Source: Bacteroidales bacterium UBA7574 (GTDB taxonomy: Bacteria > Bacteroidota > Bacteroidia > Bacteroidales > Paludibacteraceae). Taken from it: 6,243 nt of DNA. A program made the position numbers and the translations under genes. Positions 1 through 4,952 of this stretch are shown piece after piece (the first letter of the stretch is position 1; each line of letters opens with the position of its first letter). Location: assembly GCA_002479035.1 (NCBI GenBank), contig DLLA01000175.1, forward strand, positions 1-6,243, in the 5' to 3' direction. The notes beneath the pieces were generated by a model, which saw only the letters and a program-made list of their open reading frames with translations, was not told the DNA's origin and made no database searches.

Positions 1-740
1 ATATGTACTTGGGCGACAATGCGCGTGCGCCCTACGGAACACGCTCGTTCTCTGTGATATACGAGTACACCCTGCAGGCAGTCAGATATCTTGAGGCACA
101 AGGGTGCAGCCTGATAATCCTCGCGTGCAACACCGCCAGTGCGAAAGCCCTGCGCAGCATACAGCAGCGCGATATAGACCCCGCCAAGGTGCGGGTGCTG
201 GGTGTGATACGCCCCACTGCCGAAGCGGCTCCCATGCGTACGCGCACAGGACATATAGGTGTGCTGGCAACGCCGGGGACGGTGTCGTCGGAGAGTTACG
301 TATTGGAGTTGCAACACCAGAATCCCGACCTGGTGGTCACCCAACAGGCATGCCCGATGTGGGTGCCCCTAATAGAAGCGGGAGAGCACAAGCACGAGGG
401 GGCTGACTACTTCGTAGAGAAGTACATCACGATGCTATTGGCGCAAGACCCGAAAATCGATACTATCATACTCGGGTGCACCCACTATCCGCTGCTGCTG
501 CCCAAGATACAGGAAGCGGTAGCCGGTATGGGCATTGACATCATGGCTCAAGGCGAGATAGTGGCACTCAGCCTGCAGGATTACCTGCAACGTCATACGG
601 ACATCGCACAGCGGTTGGCTCCCAAACAAGAAGGCACGGGAAGCGTGCGCTATCTGACTACCGAGTCTGCCGAGAAGTTCGCCGGTTCGGCATCGGTATT
701 CTTGTCAGAACCTATTGAAGCACAACACATAGAATGGTGA
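1..740 (+). CDS. murI: Glutamate racemase, 5' end cut off by the window
   Basis: This enzyme interconverts L- and D-glutamate in the cytoplasm, supplying D-glutamate for peptidoglycan. The visible 245 residues carry both catalytic cysteine motifs of the family: ACNTAS (Cys42 counted from the first visible Met) and LGCTHYPLL (Cys159, His161). The opening YLGDNARAPYG matches the segment that in full-length racemases follows the N-terminal FDSGVGG motif. About 30-35 residues, including that motif, therefore lie upstream of the window. The ATG at position 3 is an internal methionine, not the start. The stop codon at 738-740 lies inside the next gene, whose ATG is at 734, which suggests cotranscription and possibly translational coupling. 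No defect is visible. The identification is firm; only the 5' end is missing. Confidence 0.96.
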   Translation, partial: MYLGDNARAPYGTRSFSVIYEYTLQAVRYLEAQGCSLIILACNTASAKALRSIQQRDIDPAKVRVLGVIRPTAEAAPMRTRTGHIGVLATPGTVSSESYVLELQHQNPDLVVTQQACPMWVPLIEAGEHKHEGADYFVEKYITMLLAQDPKIDTIILGCTHYPLLLPKIQEAVAGMGIDIMAQGEIVALSLQDYLQRHTDIAQRLAPKQEGTGSVRYLTTESAEKFAGSASVFLSEPIEAQHIEW

Positions 741-1627
741 AAGAGATAACGAAATACTACCATGTGGCAGGGCACACCTTCTCGCTGACTGCAGACGAGC
801 AGCAGATACATCTGCTGCAGAATTGTGTTCCCTTTGAGATACCCAACGCAAGCAACCCCATATTTGCGCTATCCGCAGCGTGCGGGGACATGCTGAGCGA
901 GGACGAAATAGCCCGGAAGACGCCGCTGTTTGTGGACAACTCGGACGAAGACATGCCGCGGATAGAGGTGTACAGAGAGAACGGGCAGTGGCTGTTCCGC
1001 ATAGCGATGGTAGCCAAAGCCCCGATATGCTGCGAGTTGCAATGCAATGCCGATTTCAGCGAGGCACGATTGTGCTTTGCGCCCGACGAGAAGAATGTGC
1101 GGTTCTGCCTTGACAACGCTATGATGCTGCTCTACGCCTTCCGTACCGCCCCATTGCGCACTCTGGAGATGCATGCCGCCGTGGTGGTGAAGGACGGGCA
1201 GGGGTTTCTCTTTCTCGGCAAGAGCGGTACGGGCAAGTCCACCCATGCACGGCAGTGGCTCAGCGCATTTGATGGCGCATGGCTGCTGAATGACGATAAT
1301 CCCATCCTGCGTGTTATGGACAATGGCGAGGTGCGGGTGTTCGGTTCGCCATGGAGTGGCAAGACACCTTGCTACAAGAACGCTTCGGCACCCGTAGGGG
1401 CGATTGTGAAGTTGAGCCAAGCCCCCGAGAACACCCTGCGCCGATTGCGTTTGCCTGAGGCATACGCCTATATCCTGTCATCGGCTTCGGGCTTGAAGAC
1501 GGAGCGCAATATGGCAGACGCGATATACGAAACCATACGGGCAATCGTGTTGCATACGCCTTGCTATCATCTTGATTGTCTGCCAAATACCGATGCGGCA
1601 CGTGTCTGCTATGGAGAAAGAGAATAG
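734..1627 (+). CDS. HPr-kinase-like P-loop protein of a peptide-modification cassette
   Basis: This 297-residue protein resembles the HprK-like/PEP-carboxykinase-fold kinases found beside PqqD and nucleotidyltransferase genes. A Walker A loop, GKSGTGKST, lies at residues 162-170 after a hydrophobic strand (FLFL). An acidic LNDDNP motif lies at 185-190, and a GSPWSGK segment at 204-210 fits the later active-site loop of this family. The N-terminal 140 residues are less conserved-looking and may form a separate substrate-binding part. No membrane segment is seen. In the paeninodin lasso-peptide cluster a related kinase phosphorylates the precursor peptide; the substrate here is unknown. The ATG at 734 overlaps murI by 7 bases, and the stop overlaps the next gene by 17 bases if that gene starts at 1611. 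The kinase fold is likely, the exact reaction is inference. A canonical HPr kinase role is less likely because no HPr gene is nearby and the N-terminus does not look like HprK. Confidence 0.82.
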   Translation: MVKEITKYYHVAGHTFSLTADEQQIHLLQNCVPFEIPNASNPIFALSAACGDMLSEDEIARKTPLFVDNSDEDMPRIEVYRENGQWLFRIAMVAKAPICCELQCNADFSEARLCFAPDEKNVRFCLDNAMMLLYAFRTAPLRTLEMHAAVVVKDGQGFLFLGKSGTGKSTHARQWLSAFDGAWLLNDDNPILRVMDNGEVRVFGSPWSGKTPCYKNASAPVGAIVKLSQAPENTLRRLRLPEAYAYILSSASGLKTERNMADAIYETIRAIVLHTPCYHLDCLPNTDAARVCYGERE

Positions 1628-2045
1628 CATATTGCTACCCGAATTCCGGCGGCTGCTCGAGGCGGGACATCAGGTACAGTTCACTCCGAAAGGCGTAAGT
1701 ATGCGCCCATACATAGAGGGGGGGCGCGACAGTGTGGTTCTGGAGCGTCCGAAAGGTGGCATATCGGTCGGGGACATTGTACTGGCGGATATAGGCGGCA
1801 CTTATGTGCTGCACCGTGTGGTGCGGTGTGAGGATACACAGTTGGTGCTCCACGGCGACGGGAACCTGTACGGTGAGGAACATTGCACCTGCGGGGATGT
1901 ATTGGGTGTGGTGACGATGATACTGCGCAGGGGGCACCACAAGGTGCGCCCGACAAGAGCAGTGGTGTGGCGTCATCTGCCGACAGTAGTACGCAAATAC
2001 GGACTGAAGATTTACAGAAAGTGCCTGCGATGGCACCCAAACTAA
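1611..2045 (+). CDS. Soluble S24/S26 (signal peptidase I-like) protease homologue
   Basis: From the ATG at 1611 this gene encodes 144 residues. The motif KGVSMRPYI puts a probable nucleophile at Ser30. YVLHRVV puts a His at position 68, where bacterial signal peptidase I has its catalytic lysine, and HGDGN (81-85) is the usual following box. A Ser-His pair is the arrangement of SipW/archaeal/ER-type signal peptidases. No hydrophobic anchor is visible, so the protein is probably cytoplasmic. The reading frame is open back to an ATG at 1572, but that start would overlap the upstream gene by 56 bases. 1611 gives a more usual 17-base overlap and a natural N-terminus. The basic C-terminal tail (about residues 107-144) may form an extra helix. 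It sits between a kinase and a PqqD gene, so it could process the same peptide or protein they act on. Whether it is an active protease is not shown by sequence alone. Confidence 0.8.
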   Translation: MEKENSILLPEFRRLLEAGHQVQFTPKGVSMRPYIEGGRDSVVLERPKGGISVGDIVLADIGGTYVLHRVVRCEDTQLVLHGDGNLYGEEHCTCGDVLGVVTMILRRGHHKVRPTRAVVWRHLPTVVRKYGLKIYRKCLRWHPN

Positions 2046-2051
2046 CGGAAT

Positions 2052-2321
2052 ATGAAGACAATACAAGGATTTCGCTTGCGCGAATTGGGCGGCGACTATA
2101 TCTTAATCGGCGAGAGCGTGGAACTCATCAATTTCAACAGCCTCATCACCCTCAACGAGAGTGCCGCTTACCTGTGGCGCAACGTGGACGGCAAGGATTT
2201 CGATGCCGACACTCTCACACAACTGTTGCTGGACGAATACGAGGTGAACGCCGACACCGCCCGTCGCGATGCCGCAGCCACACTGAAGAGTTGGGTGGAA
2301 GCAGGAATTGTAACCGATTGA
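2052..2321 (+). CDS. PqqD-family peptide-binding protein (RiPP recognition element)
   Basis: This is an 89-residue protein with the usual length and layout of the PqqD family. An N-terminal beta-strand part (GFRLRELGGDYILI, then VELINFNSLITLN) is followed by the characteristic LNESAAYLW segment near residues 53-61. A helical winged-helix part ends in WVEAGIV. In peptide-modification pathways such domains grip the leader of the precursor and present it to the modifying enzymes. It starts 6 bases after the preceding stop and ends 10 bases before the next gene, so it is in the middle of the operon. No radical SAM protein, the usual partner of PqqD, is encoded nearby, and the operon leaves no room for a precursor gene between its members. 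Family assignment is strong; the bound peptide is unknown. Confidence 0.88.
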   Translation: MKTIQGFRLRELGGDYILIGESVELINFNSLITLNESAAYLWRNVDGKDFDADTLTQLLLDEYEVNADTARRDAAATLKSWVEAGIVTD

Positions 2322-2331
2322 CCATAATAAA

Positions 2332-3534
2332 ATGAAACCCGAGGAAGACATATTCCTCTCCATTCTTCGTTCTGTGCTGTGGGGAGAGGATGGGGAAATT
2401 AAGAATGAAGAATTAAAAATTAAGAATGGCATGTGCGGCAACGTACATGCAGCAGATGGTATCGATTGGGGGAAGGTATTGGGTTTGGCAAACAGGCAGA
2501 GTTGTCTGCATGCGTTCGGCGTATGGCTGCTACAACAGCACATCAACACACCCTACAATCAGACTCTTCGTGTGAATACATTTGCCACATTGCAGCGGCA
2601 AGTAAGGCTCAACCAGTTGGCTGCCGAAGTGGTGACATTGCTGCAAAACTATGGTATTCAGGCGGTTCTGATGAAAGGGTATGGATTATCCCTACTCTAT
2701 CCGGACCCCGATATGCGTTCATTCGGCGATGTGGACATATACGTGGGTGAGGAGAACTATCTGCGTGCTGCCCGGATAGTTACGGACGCTTACCCCGACA
2801 ACTACTGGCACTCGGCACTGCACGGCGGCATCCACTACATCATGTGCCTTGACGAGAAATGCGACCGCACGCTGGAGTTGCACCGCGTGACGATGGAGTT
2901 TGCGGACAAAGCAGGCAATCAGGCTTTTCAGGCATATACAAAACACTCCATGGAGGAGCCACTGCCTGTGGTATCCGTTGGCGGGGCAGATGTGCAGGTC
3001 CCCCGCGCAGCATACAATGCGTTGTATGTGTTTATGCACGCCTGGCACCATTTTGAGGGCACGGGTGTCGGATTCCGTCAGTTGGGCGACTGGGCACTCG
3101 CGTTGCACCATGCCTACCGGACAGCCACCCTGCAAGAGTGGGCAGAGGCAACACAGGAGATGCAAACCGTGTTGGAGGCCCTGCACATGACAACGGCATG
3201 GCAGACTTTCGGACATATACTCATTGGCACGTTGGGGCTGCCCCGTGAAGAGTTTCCTCTATATACAGCGCAGTATCAGCGGCGGGCAAGACGGCTGACC
3301 CGACAACTGTTGCGCGACGGGCACGGCTACCGACCTGCTCATCAACACATCTCGGACATGGCCCTGATGCGACGTTTCCCTTGGAAGCGTCCGGAGACAG
3401 GACGTGTGCTGCAAAAGATGAGCACCACCTACCACCTGTTTTTCAATGCCCTGCAAATGAGCAAATTCTTCCCCCGCTATGCATGGCACGAACTATGTGC
3501 CAATATCAAAAGGGGACTCTCCCTACCCTTTTAA
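2332..3534 (+). CDS. PF14907-like nucleotidyltransferase family protein
   Basis: This 400-residue protein has the hallmark of the uncharacterised nucleotidyltransferase family PF14907: LMKG (113-116), a YPDPDMRSFGDVDIYV block with Arg129, and the metal-binding pair Asp133/Asp135 in GDVD. The rest is alpha-helical, rich in His and aromatic residues, with a basic C-terminal end. Family members are found in lasso-peptide and capsule-type clusters; transfer of a nucleotide or sugar phosphate onto a peptide or protein is plausible but not established. It is the last gene of the operon, 10 bases after pqqD. Residues 20-33 (DGEIKNEELKIKNG) are coded by an AT-rich simple repeat unlike the rest of the gene and look like an in-frame insertion in the N-terminal region, which otherwise reads from LWGE into DWGKVLGLANRQ. 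The first ATG is kept because the residues before the insert (IFLSILRSVLWGE) look like the family's first helix. Confidence 0.85.
   Translation: MKPEEDIFLSILRSVLWGEDGEIKNEELKIKNGMCGNVHAADGIDWGKVLGLANRQSCLHAFGVWLLQQHINTPYNQTLRVNTFATLQRQVRLNQLAAEVVTLLQNYGIQAVLMKGYGLSLLYPDPDMRSFGDVDIYVGEENYLRAARIVTDAYPDNYWHSALHGGIHYIMCLDEKCDRTLELHRVTMEFADKAGNQAFQAYTKHSMEEPLPVVSVGGADVQVPRAAYNALYVFMHAWHHFEGTGVGFRQLGDWALALHHAYRTATLQEWAEATQEMQTVLEALHMTTAWQTFGHILIGTLGLPREEFPLYTAQYQRRARRLTRQLLRDGHGYRPAHQHISDMALMRRFPWKRPETGRVLQKMSTTYHLFFNALQMSKFFPRYAWHELCANIKRGLSLPF
2396..2428 (+). repeat. AT-rich simple repeat inserted in the nucleotidyltransferase gene
   Basis: The 12-mer AAATTAAGAATG occurs at 2396-2407 and again at 2417-2428, a spacing of 21 bases or seven codons, so the frame is kept. 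The purine- and A-rich stretch contrasts sharply with the GC-rich coding sequence around it. It encodes EIKNEELKIKN, a type of low-complexity insert I associate with Bacteroidales genomes. Confidence 0.6.
3508..3532 (+). terminator. Terminator-like hairpin overlapping the operon's last stop codon
   Basis: AAAAGGG at 3508-3514 pairs with CCCTTTT at 3526-3532 across an 11-base loop; the stop TAA is at 3532-3534. The hairpin ends in a short T run and could act on both strands. An alternative inner pairing GGGA/TCCC (3513-3516 with 3520-3523) exists. Short and partly coding, so only a candidate. Confidence 0.3.
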
Positions 3535-3543
3535 GGACACAAG

Positions 3544-3565
3544 GCAGAGGCACCTTTGCCCCTGC
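3544..3565 (+). terminator. GC-rich hairpin 10 bases after the operon, possible terminator
   Basis: GCAGAGGCA (3544-3552) pairs with TGCCCCTGC (3557-3565) around a CCTT loop, with one A-C mismatch in the middle. It lies just downstream of the last stop codon of the operon. No T tract follows, so termination here would need to be of the T-poor kind, or the hairpin may simply protect the mRNA end. Confidence 0.4.
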
Positions 3566-3604
3566 AGAGGGAACCATGGCTCCTTTCACCACATGGCTCC
3601 CTCC

Positions 3605-3664
3605 ACTGCCCTCACGGGCAGTATTCATACGTCAAAGAACACAGGCTGCTTACGTATGCAGCCT
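3605..3664. other. Pair of strong hairpins with a competing pairing
   Basis: The first hairpin is ACTGCCC (3605-3611), loop TCAC, GGGCAGT (3616-3622), a perfect 7-bp stem. The second is AGGCTGC (3643-3649) with GCAGCCT (3658-3664), 7 bp around an 8-base loop. The loop and right arm of the second overlap a third inverted repeat, CATACGT (3626-3632) with ACGTATG (3652-3658), so the two cannot form together. They may be further terminator elements of the operon or structure in a transcript from the minus-strand promoter at 3904-3935. Confidence 0.45.
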
Positions 3665-3743
3665 ACCGGATTCGATATTTCAAATTATGATACAATGATA
3701 CCTAACCTTTCAGGGACCTCACCCCGCGTTCATTCCCACAAAC

Positions 3744-3853
3744 GTTATAGGATAGTTGTATGTTGGTTATAGGATAAAGAGTCCGTCGCGGGTCTATCGC
3801 GGGTCTGTCGTGAATATGTCATGAGTCTGTCGTGAGCCGGTTATGGATTTATA
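3744..3853. repeat. 11-bp tandem repeat array, about ten units
   Basis: Read in units of 11 from 3744, the sequence shows GTTATAGGATA (3744-3754), a variant, then GTTATAGGATA again (3766-3776). The best-conserved core is 3788-3831: GCGGGTCTATC, GCGGGTCTGTC, GTGAATATGTC, ATGAGTCTGTC. Weaker units follow to about 3853. The period equals roughly one helical turn, so the conserved bases would lie on one face of the DNA. It could be a slippage array or a binding platform. Confidence 0.7.
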
Positions 3854-3903
3854 AGCCTTATCAGGCACATTATTTCAGTCCGACCACATTCCTTATTTAC
3901 ATA

Positions 3904-3935
3904 CAAAGATAATACAAAATCGTCCGAAATCCAAA
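3904..3935 (-). promoter_or_regulatory. Bacteroidetes-type promoter facing the 3' end of the operon
   Basis: On the minus strand TTTG (3935-3932) is followed after 20 bases by TATCTTTG (3911-3904), an exact match to the Bacteroidetes -33/-7 pattern. Transcription would start near 3897 and run left through the 11-bp array and the hairpins towards the end of the nucleotidyltransferase gene. No gene of its own is evident. The upstream DNA is A/T-rich, as expected of a strong promoter. Confidence 0.55.
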
Positions 3936-4133
3936 TTTATTTTCGTTTTTTCGCCAAAATGGTGCATTTTGTATTTTCGGCTTGTAACCCACTGACACTC
4001 AATGCCAAAAAATCTTCATTTTTTCAGTGGTTTCCCTGCATTTTTCCCAAAACGGCTGTTTTAACAAAAGTTGTATTTCAATTCGAGTGCGCGGGCTCCA
4101 CAAAACACACCATACGTCTCCATAAAAACCCAC

Positions 4134-4573
4134 GTAAAGAACCAATAAAAGCATATTCTCCGTTAATCACCGCCAATCAATCGTTAATGCATCGCGAGAC
4201 AAAGGCTCCATTAACAGCCATGTAAAGAACCATTAAAAAATTGTCGGGTATAAGTCTCTGTTAATCACCGCCAATAGACCATTAATGCCGAACAAAGTCT
4301 CCATTAACCCCATTAAATATCCATTAAAACATTAGTAAACATATAATTATCCACGAATTAGCCATGAATTGCGTTGGCGGGTGATGGTTCTCCGCTAATT
4401 GCCGTTAATAGACGTTAATTTTCTCCGTTAAAGGACATTCTTACTGCCATTAACCCCAATTAGCACTGACAAACATATAATTATCCATAAATTTACCATT
4501 AATTCGCCATCGGGTATAATTCTCCGTTAATTGCCATAAATTGTCCATTAATTTTGCGTAGCAAAAGACAAAG
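4134..4573. repeat. Decayed direct-repeat array, unit about 133 bp
   Basis: Units begin with GGGT and a TTCTCCGTTAAT-like box at 4246, 4379 and 4512, spacing 133 and 133. In the first two full units a second landmark, AAACATATAATTATCCA, follows 91-92 bases later (4337-4353 and 4471-4487). An earlier, shorter copy at about 4134-4245 shares CTCCGTTAATCACCGCCAAT with its neighbour and starts with GTAAAGAACCA, which recurs at 4222. The copies have diverged by many substitutions. There is no coding potential and no clear inverted terminal repeat, so the origin is unknown. Confidence 0.65.
4512..4573 (+). repeat. 62-bp dispersed repeat, copy 1
   Basis: This is the right-most unit of the decayed array. 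It aligns without gaps to 4819-4880 with 6 mismatches in 62 bases; the shared core includes TCTCCGTTAATTGCCATAAA and TTAATTTTGC. It is far better conserved with that copy than with the tandem units to its left, suggesting a more recent duplication or selection. Confidence 0.8.
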
Positions 4574-4622
4574 ATTCCGTTAAACGCTATTTTGTTATTA
4601 AGGATGTATAATCGTCAGAAAA

Positions 4623-4654
4623 TTTGCGCAATTCGTAGGTTTTGTGTAATTTTG
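4623..4654 (+). promoter_or_regulatory. Bacteroidetes-type promoter, rightward
   Basis: TTTG (4623-4626) is followed after 20 bases by TAATTTTG (4647-4654), an exact pattern match. The start would be near 4661, just at or before the ACCCTA hairpin. No gene lies downstream in this direction; the next genes are on the opposite strand. AT-rich DNA gives chance matches, so this is moderate evidence. Confidence 0.4.
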
Positions 4655-4658
4655 TACC

Positions 4659-4684
4659 ACCCTAATAAATAGGGTAAGTACCCT
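4659..4684. other. Three alternating arms ACCCTA / TAGGGT / ACCCT
   Basis: ACCCTA (4659-4664) can pair with TAGGGT (4670-4675) over a 5-base loop. The middle arm AGGGT (4671-4675) can instead pair with ACCCT (4680-4684) over a 4-base loop. The two hairpins exclude each other, a layout seen in attenuators and in paired protein-binding sites. On the minus strand the hairpin is followed by ATTTATT and could end a short transcript. Confidence 0.45.
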
Positions 4685-4738
4685 TATAAAAGAACGACAC
4701 CTGATAGTTTGACTTGCGTCAGGGACTACCAGGGATTC
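4671..4738 (-). ncRNA. Possible small structured RNA
   Basis: A minus-strand transcript starting near 4738 would begin with a hairpin. CCUGGUAGU (4733 to 4725) pairs with ACUAUCAGG (4708 to 4700) in nine pairs, one of them G-U. Inside, after a CCC/A internal loop, UGAC/GUCA (4721-4718 with 4713-4710) is closed by GCAA, a GNRA tetraloop. A second short hairpin, AGGGU-ACUU-ACCCU (4684 to 4671), followed by a U-rich stretch could be the end. The promoter at 4745-4776 is placed correctly for this start. No family is recognised; ends are guesses. Confidence 0.3.
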
Positions 4739-4744
4739 CGACTG

Positions 4745-4776
4745 CAAAGATATTTCTTTTTAGAGAGATATGCAAA
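4745..4776 (-). promoter_or_regulatory. Bacteroidetes-type promoter, leftward
   Basis: On the minus strand TTTG (4776-4773), a 20-base gap and TATCTTTG (4752-4745) match the -33/-7 pattern exactly. The expected start is near 4738. It faces the rightward site at 4623-4654, and the two putative transcripts would overlap over about 75 bases. Confidence 0.5.
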
Positions 4777-4818
4777 TGGGATTTCTTTTTCCGCTAAAGG
4801 CGATGTTTTTGTTTCATG

Positions 4819-4880
4819 GGGTACAATTCTCCGTTAATTGCCATAAATTGCCCATTAATTTTGCATAGCACAGAACAAAG
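4819..4880 (+). repeat. 62-bp dispersed repeat, copy 2
   Basis: Gapless partner of 4512-4573, 307 bases away in the same orientation. Similarity stops on both sides, so the promoter and hairpin segment at 4620-4780 lies between two direct repeats. Recombination between the copies would delete that segment. Confidence 0.8.
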
Positions 4881-4952
4881 GCTCCACCAATGCTAATTGC
4901 CATTAAAGTATTGATAAACAAAGTCGTGGTACAAAGGTAGTAAGAGAAACGA

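Larger units (their letters stand above)
3535..4952. other. 1.4-kb intergenic region with repeats and promoters, no convincing gene
   Basis: No open frame here looks like a protein. The left 360 bases are of mixed composition and hold hairpins and an 11-bp tandem array. From about 3890 the DNA becomes AT-rich. Between 3935 and 4130 I see only A/T runs and one inverted repeat, CCACTGA (3989-3995) with TCAGTGG (4024-4030). From 4134 to 4573 there are decayed repeats rich in CCATTAA and CCGTTAAT. The part 4620-4780 holds facing promoter-like sites and a potential structured RNA, and a repeat copy lies at 4819-4880. A weaker minus-strand promoter-like site (CAAAGGTA at 4932-4939, CAAA at 4958-4961, 18-base gap) sits right at the end of hicB. 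Confidence 0.8.

Noticed and set aside
869..1420. 183-codon minus-strand open frame inside the kinase gene
   Set aside because: It is fully opposite a gene with clear family motifs, and its own translation shows no recognisable domain; long antisense frames are expected in GC-rich coding DNA.
1635..2066. 143-codon minus-strand frame opposite the S26-like gene
   Set aside because: His- and Cys-rich composition typical of a shadow frame; the plus strand has the conserved catalytic motifs.
2719..3216. 165-codon minus-strand frame opposite the nucleotidyltransferase gene
   Set aside because: Shadow of a gene with the GDVD active-site block; no domain seen.
3479..3772. 97-codon plus-strand frame running from the end of the nucleotidyltransferase gene into the spacer
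   Set aside because: It starts inside another gene and crosses hairpins and the 11-bp array; the composition is not protein-like. Considered as a precursor peptide but no leader or core pattern is visible.
3745..3822. 25-codon minus-strand frame (starts MTYSRQTRDRP) downstream of the orphan promoter
   Set aside because: It lies within the 11-bp array, so its residues reflect the repeat; too short to support.
3959..4225. 88-codon plus-strand frame in the AT-rich spacer
   Set aside because: Residues are dominated by A/T-run codons, there is no recognisable motif, and it runs into the decayed repeats.
4690..4760. tRNA or other standard RNA gene between the facing promoters
   Set aside because: No T-arm consensus, anticodon arm or CCA end could be found; only a generic hairpin is present.
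4134..4880. CRISPR array considered for the repeated TTAAT-rich boxes
   Set aside because: Repeats are long, diverged, unevenly spaced and without unique spacers of constant length; no cas genes are nearby.
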